A DNA stretch of 64,000 nt from Nectonema munidae (taxonomy: Eukaryota; Nematomorpha; Nectonematoida; Nectonematidae): the NCBI GenBank assembly GCA_030549495.1, contig JAUIRK010001052.1, forward strand, positions 1,860,001-1,924,000, in the 5' to 3' direction. A program made the translations under genes and the position numbers. A model generated the notes under the pieces. The model was not told the DNA's origin. It searched no databases and saw only the letters and a list, made by a program, of their open reading frames with translations. How positions within the stretch are numbered: the stretch's first letter is position 1; every line of letters begins with the position of its first letter. Positions 58,301 to 64,000 of the stretch are shown here, piece after piece.

Positions 58301-58770
58301 TAAAATTTCTCATAACTTTAACTTTTTTATGTTTAACTCTCAATGTATTCTTTCTAAAATAAGCACTTGTAAAAATATAATTAAAAAACTTCTTTTAGAT
58401 AAATATAGTTTAACTTGTCATTCTATTAATTGCTTTGTGTGTAACAACCACCAATAGTTATTTAACAATATATTAACAGCCACTCATTCTAATCATGCGC
58501 ACTGCACACGATCTGTATTTTATTCCAGCTAATGTGATTATTTTTACTTCATATTTATTTTATGAATATCCTATATGATGTATTTCTATTTCATTGATGT
58601 AATATGGGTTTTATTCATATCAGCGGCTTGTAGGCCTTTTGAATTTTTTCCCAACTATAAATATGCAATGTCTTTCTTTTTAAATTCCTTATTAAATTCT
58701 TTTTTTTATATGTTTAGTGGTGTATTCCAATTTTATTTTATCAATTAATAAATCTTCTTCTTCTTCTTCT
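55353..58770 (+). mobile_element. Non-LTR retrotransposon (APE-type LINE)
   Basis: It is flanked by a 13-bp target duplication, TATGTATTTGAAA (55340-55352 and 58771-58783), and ends in a TTC simple-repeat tail (58754-58769). It carries an apurinic endonuclease followed by a reverse transcriptase on the + strand, with about 100 bases of 5' leader and 310 of 3' UTR. There is no first ORF, so the insertion is either 5'-truncated or the family has one ORF. RT motifs suggest the CR1/Jockey/L2 group; the clade was not determined. Confidence 0.9.
55460..58457 (+). pseudogene. LINE endonuclease-reverse transcriptase, frameshifted
   Basis: The frame from 55460 gives the endonuclease start (IVSLNIQSLR, then VCLQETWL and GLAFYVH). 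The frame from 55869 continues with AIFLGDFNFDL. The frame from 56053 holds SLIDNIFF and SDHIPILV. The frame from 57036 encodes the reverse transcriptase, with NNYRPISI, LDFSKAFDNL (first Asp), GVPQGSILG and FADDVTI (catalytic pair), ending at 58457 with a Cys-containing tail. Three frame changes (near 55885, 56110 and 57045) make it inactive, but few other lesions exist, so it is fairly young. Confidence 0.9.
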
Positions 58771-58783
58771 TATGTATTTGAAA

Positions 58784-60403
58784 GAGATCAAGAACTAAAT
58801 TAATCTTTTAATTTAAAGATTGTTATTTGATAAAACAAAGTTTGAAAGTGGTGCATAACATTAAGGTTTCCTACTATTTGCTAGAAGGGAAGCAGAGTTT
58901 TTATAATTTATATTTATTACTTTTCTAAATTTGATGTCATATTGCACGCTTATTGCTTATGAAATGCTATTTACAAATATATCACCGATTCTCTTTCTCT
59001 ATTGTGCTGTTAATTTTATTTGCTGCAATTTAATTAAATTTAAAACTTAATTTTTTTTTGAAAGATTGGCACTAATACAATGAAAAAAAATCGAAATTCA
59101 CGTATAAAAAAACTCATACTGTATTATAGTTTAATATACTAATACCTTGAACTAAGATAAAAAATATTTTTTTATAAAAATTTTTTGAATCTTTCTGTTT
59201 TCTTAAATAAATGTAGCCTTACAAAGCAGGTAAAAAAATAAATACATAGTTAAAAAACCTATACATCATTGTAACAATGTTAACAAAGAAGTATCTTATA
59301 TTGACCATAACAATATTTTTGAATAGAAAACAACTTTAAAAAATTTCTTTCTATTTGCCCTTTTTACAGCGTTTTTTTTGTAGGTGTGAGAATCGTACCT
59401 CAATACCTGTAAATTCCGTGCGATTTCATAATTAATCCTACTTTATTTTTGAATTTTTTCATTTTATGATCAATTTTCCTAAATTTATCTGCAACAATTG
59501 TCATTCTAATAACATTACCACTACTTTTTTTCAACAGTTAAGGATAATGATTGCATTTTAAGTATTCAGATCAATTACAATTAGATGGTTATATCCAGTA
59601 ACTATCGTTTAGTGTCGGATGTCCTTTTAATTTTATTTATCTACATTCTACGCCCATTTGACGTTATCGTAGATAATTATTGATTTATGCAGCTATTTGT
59701 TTCTATGAGTTCCTCGTTTACTGGTGTAAATTCAAAGTTTGCACCAGTTTTTTCTTAAATATATAAGCAACCGAGCGTCCATTATAATTCAAAGGTCCTA
59801 AAAACTTATATTTTTGTTCATTTACATACTCAGAACAAGAAGTAGGTTAACACTTTAATTCAACCCCACTTGCGTGTTCTAATTTAGCTTATATATGTTA
59901 CGCACCAAAAGATATAATATCGAGAATCAATTATATGATGAATTTTAATACTATGCTTTCTCTGTTTAAAAGTATCAAAACTTTTACTGAGCATGCACAC
60001 AAGAATCATATTAAATGTCGACAAAAGTAACATGTCAGAAGTATTCTTATGCCTAAAAAACAAAACAAAATTACTATCAATATAAAACTATTTCTTCAAT
60101 ATATTGAAGAAACGATCTTTGGGTAAAAGCATACTGCTATCATTTAACTCAATTGTCTGTTGTATATAGATCATAAAAACGAATAAATCTCATTTTCAAC
60201 TTCATATGAATACAAGTTTTTAACGAAGAAGCACTCTTACTACATTGCAGGTTATCCAATGAAAAACTTTGATCGTATATAAAATTAAAACGTAACCAAT
60301 TAGTTTCTCTCGAATAGCGGTTTTCAATACTAACTCAAACTAGCCAGATTTAAAAAAGAAAAAATTTTAACGGATAAAGACCATTGTACTCGAAAATTGT
60401 GCC
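58784..60403. other. AT-rich stretch with nothing recognised
   Basis: No exon, element end or tandem repeat is supported. Confidence 0.45.
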
Positions 60404-60411
60404 GTTTATAT

Positions 60412-63203
60412 TAGGGTGTCCCAAAATTTGACAAAAAAAATTTTTTTCCACACCCCCTAGAACAATGTGAATTCATAAAAATAAAACTTATGTGAATTTT
60501 CAAAACAAAATTTTTAAAATTTGGGTTCGCTCAGAGCATAGTTCACATGTTATATATAAAATATGTTAATGTTGTTCATATATATGATGTTGGAAAAAAT
60601 TAAAACATGTTTATTATTTATACAAACAAAAAATCAATCTGAAAGTAAAGCTTTAAAAAAATTAAATTTTAGAAGTGAGAAGGCTTTTATTAAATGAAGG
60701 AAATAACTTGCGATGATGTTCAACAACTTGATAAATGAAATGTTTTTCTTAATCATTTCTAGTTAAATCTTTATAATCTTCTGCAAGTTTTACAGCTGAA
60801 ATTTCAATGTCTTCAAGGTCATTCAAATTTTTTAGAACATAAAGTTTTAGACAACGAAATAAAATTTGGGATCTTCGAGTAATTAAGGTAGTTAAATCAG
60901 AGCGACATAAAACTACTTTGCTTTTCATTTCTAAACGATAAAAACAGTCGCTTTTCTCTTTTTGATTGTGAAGATTAAAAAGCATTAACATCTTTTCTTC
61001 TTGCGATGTTTTTGAAGAAAACAAAGCCAAACCAATCAAATCCTGACTCAGATACCACAAATGCCTTTTAACTTTTTTAATCAAAGCAGTATAGATTTCA
61101 AAGTCGATTTCTTTGTAACTTTCTAGTTCTTGTAAAAACTCTAAATCATTGAGAGGTGCATCTTGAGTTATATTTGTTGTGTACCATCTCTTTATATAAA
61201 GAAAAATATTAAAGATGTTTATTCGGCAAAGTTTATGAGTTTCTTCTTCAGAAATTTTAAATTCTTTCCTGAATAAGTATATTTTCAAGCAGTAAATTCC
61301 TTTTGCCATCCATCTGGCTCTGTGAAATGCCCCCGGACAATTGAAGTGAACATTCTTTTGTTTATGACCATTTAGAAAAATTTGAGAAAGAAACAATAGT
61401 TCTTTGTAATCATCTCTAGGTTGGAATTGCGTTAATTGGTTTTCGATAAAAATTAAAGTTTCATCTTTTTTCATTTTAAACCATTGTGATGATTTTTCAT
61501 CTTTTTCGAAGTTGTCAAAAGGCAAAAACTTGGATTTATCTAATTTAGACCACTGATTTCAGAAGCAAGCGAAAAGTTCTACAAAAGGACCACGAGTACT
61601 GAAAAAAGAATCAAAAACTTTTGATATCAATATTTCAAGAATATGATGCCGACATGGTAAAAAAAGAATTTCAGAATTTAATTTTTCTCTTATTAATTTG
61701 CATGCTCCATTGTGGATTCCTGTATTAACTGATGTTGTGTCGAAGCATAAAGCAGAAAGCCATGGAATTACATTTGGCCAATCATTTAATACATTTATAA
61801 CTGCTTCTGAAATGTTTTTCCCGTTGCTGTTAGAATTTTGGGAATAGCTAAAAATTTTTCAATACTTTTTCCACTGACTAAAATAGGTATATGGTCAAAT
61901 TTTTTTCCATTTATATAAGGAATCAATTTACCATCAAAATGAAGTACCAAAGGAACATTTGGAGCAAAGTTTTTTTTTATTTCTTCTGTTTTCTCTATTC
62001 TCATGAGTCTACGAGAACGATGGATGCTTGACTTAGAAAGAGTCAACGAATTCAGTTCAATCCCAGCTGCAAGAAGTACCGGAGCAACAATGTGCACTGC
62101 GTGGCGCACAGATGTATCTGTTCGATCTAAAGCTAATAAAATTTTGGATTTTGAATAATTTTTTATGAGTATGATTGTTTATTCTTATCAACTTTGTCAA
62201 CACATGAAGTGCCAATATTCTTCTCAGAATCTTGACTTGATGTGTCACCATCAGAATTAGACTCTACGCATGTTTTGGATAGTAGTGATATGATTTCTGA
62301 TTTACTTCTTTTTTTTTCTTTTCTCTTCAGCACTTTTACGTGTTTCTTTGAGAAAAACTTTTACGAAAATATTGAAGATCTTCTTTATCGATATATATTT
62401 TCCTATCAGTTCTCTAATCATTCAAGAAGATTTTGTCTTGTTCGATTTTAACAAGTTTTAGTACATCAGCATGTGAAGTATCAAAGAGCTTGATCAAAAT
62501 ACTTTCAAAAATAACTTCCTTTTGTTTTTGCTTTTTTCCCCATGTTTTTTATTTTTCACTACACTTTCGTAGTTGGTGTATAACTTTTTTATCCTTTCAA
62601 CACATTTTGGTTTATGGGAAGTTGGTATTGATACTGGATCCATACTGGGACCATACTGCTATAATTTCATCTGCAACAATATTTGCTACATCACTTTTCG
62701 ACTTTTTCAATCTGTAAGTGTAGAAATATAAACGCGTTAAAACCTCATTTGCAGTTGGAAGTTGAGATAAATTTTCTAATGAAGTATTTTCTAAACAACC
62801 TAGCATATAAAGATTGTGCCTCGTAACCATGATTAATTCAAAAGAAATGTTCCTAAAATAATATAAAAAAATAAAAATGGTTGAGAAAGATTAGTTGAGC
62901 AAACATAAGTTTTCAGGTATTAAATTTCATTATTTTTAAAATTGAACAAATTGGAGTTAAAATAAATTTAAAAAAAGCAGACACTGAAAAAAAAACATAG
63001 AAAAAAGTTGATACAAATCTTAAAAATGTACGTATAAAATTGAAAAATTAGCTACATTTTTTAATTATCTTCTAGACTGAGGGAACCTTTAGAATAAATG
63101 ATTTCTCTAAAACTTTTGATTTTTCGGATTTTCTTTAAGATTGAAACTAAATAGAAACGTGTGCAAAATAAAATAAGTTAAATGGTTTTTTTGGTACACC
63201 CTA
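60412..63203 (-). mobile_element. Divergent hAT-like transposon with TAGGGTG ends, copy B
   Basis: The ends TAGGGTGTCCCAA and (inverse) TAGGGTGTACCAA are inverted repeats with one mismatch. The flanks GTTTATAT (60404-60411) and GTATATAT (63204-63211) are an 8-bp duplication with one mismatch. Size and gene order match copy A at 14773-17382, but the proteins differ a great deal, so the two are separate subfamilies rather than recent copies. Confidence 0.82.
60749..62830 (-). pseudogene. hAT-like transposase, second member, broken
   Basis: Starts at 62830 (MVTRHNLYMLGCL...), whose LPTANEVLTRL aligns with LPSNKQVLSNF of copy A. The frame at 61795-62109 has SSIHRSRRL, LHFDGKLI (putative first Asp) and IPILVSGKSIEKFL. 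Near 61735 a degenerate 'CFDTTS.NTGI' gives the second Asp. The frame at 60749-61525 has CPGAFHRARWMAKGIY, RHLWYLSQDLIGLALF and, near the end, IEISAVKLAEDY in place of the NDFAERSVALI of copy A. Frame changes and stops separate these parts, so it is inactive. Confidence 0.75.
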
Positions 63204-63211
63204 GTATATAT

Positions 63212-64000
63212 CTTTATAACGCTCGTTTCTTTCTCAGTTTTATATCTCGTCAAAATTAATGCATTTTATAGCTAGTTTATAATTCAAATTTTGTATTTAT
63301 TTCCGATAAAATTTAGATTAACATAAAAAAAACGCGCTTGCTTTGAATATTTCGGGTAACGAACGGTTTTATAGAATGAATTGAGTTCGCAAACCGAAGT
63401 TCCAGTGTACTTCTAGAAATTTATTCTATATGGCAATCAAAATTTCTAAATCCTCAGTGATATTCGATTTATATTTCATTTATAGAATTTGTATTCCTCA
63501 ATTATTATCTCAATGATTTTTGGTCAAAAGAAAATAAAGTTTATGTTGTTTCTAGATGGCATACGTTTATTTATTGATGGCGGTTTTAAAATCTCACGTT
63601 TTTATTCACTCATTATTATTTTGAATAAGAAATTGTTTTGGATCAAAAAATTATAAATAAACGAAAATTATAAAAAAATTGCATCTAGACGCCCAATACC
63701 GCCATTCGAGGTAGTAAAATATTGCTTTCAGTATCTGTATGTCGAAATCATCTTGAAGTGAAGCAATATAATGCTTTATTTATGATAGGCAAAATGTGGT
63801 AAAGGGAGCTTTGTGATTTAGATTTTAGACATTTGTTTTCCAATTTCTTTCTATCGAAGATTAAAATTGTCTTAGCGCAATTTTACTTCATTAGAAAAAA
63901 ACAAAAATTAACCTAATTTCTTGCATAAAATTAAGCATATGAAATAACAGCTAGCATGCCTGTCTAAAGGGCAAAGTAAACCAAAAATATTTCAAATAGA
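63212..64000. other. AT-rich stretch with nothing recognised
   Basis: Short inverted words 'gatggcggttt' (63579) and 'ataccgccatt' (63697) might be ends of a decayed MITE, but the evidence is too weak to call. Confidence 0.4.

Overview
This is a stretch of an AT-rich animal genome. Coding sequence is split by GT-AG introns, some of only 53-55 bp and others of many kilobases filled with transposons. The host proteins (a mitochondrial-clan P450, a DHHC palmitoyltransferase and a PDGF/VEGF growth factor) and the mobile elements point to an invertebrate, most likely an arthropod. A copepod-like crustacean would fit, but that is inference and no species was identified.

Host genes. (1) The 3' end of a cytochrome P450 on the + strand: exons 1062-1140, 1194-1397 and 2525-2635, including the heme-binding Cys motif and the stop codon. 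(2) A ZDHHC3/7-type palmitoyltransferase on the + strand, with exons at 12141-12386, 12442-12557, 18299-18360, 24457-24550, about 24631-24680 and 27713-27821. Its introns hold a Merlin relic, a hAT-like element, a reverse-transcriptase element, a pogo-type MITE and hAT fragments. (3) A PDGF/VEGF-family growth factor on the - strand: exons 36478-36543, 33377-33549 and 33205-33321. All eight cystine-knot cysteines, the stop codon and a poly(A) signal are present. A signal-peptide exon at 48698-48907 on the same strand may be its first exon or may belong to another secreted protein.

Mobile DNA makes up most of the rest. Elements with readable ends: a hAT of the GTF2IRD2/ZBED type (7359-9621, perfect 8-bp target duplication); two members of a divergent hAT-like family with TAGGGTG termini (14773-17382 and 60412-63203); a pogo/Tigger element (38130-44447) split by a TTAA-flanked piggyBac-like element (39315-43367) that carries two different ~150-bp tandem arrays; a LINE (55353-58770) with a 13-bp target duplication; and several MITEs. 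Relics include Merlin, Penelope-type GIY-YIG, LINE and at least four hAT fragments. tRNA-derived SINE-like units are scattered through the window.

The most unusual object is the element at 18528-21429 (- strand). It is a compact unit of about 2.8 kb with a terminal repeat of only ~75 bp. It has a small capsid-like frame with an arginine-rich tail that overlaps a 742-residue reverse transcriptase-RNase H frame, and no visible protease, integrase, primer-binding site or recombinase. Its layout and some RNase H motifs resemble hepadnavirus-like genomes more than ordinary LTR retrotransposons, but its family is unresolved. The second notable result is that the satellite inside the nested piggyBac-like element is related, in opposite orientation, to degenerate repeats at 5640-6620.
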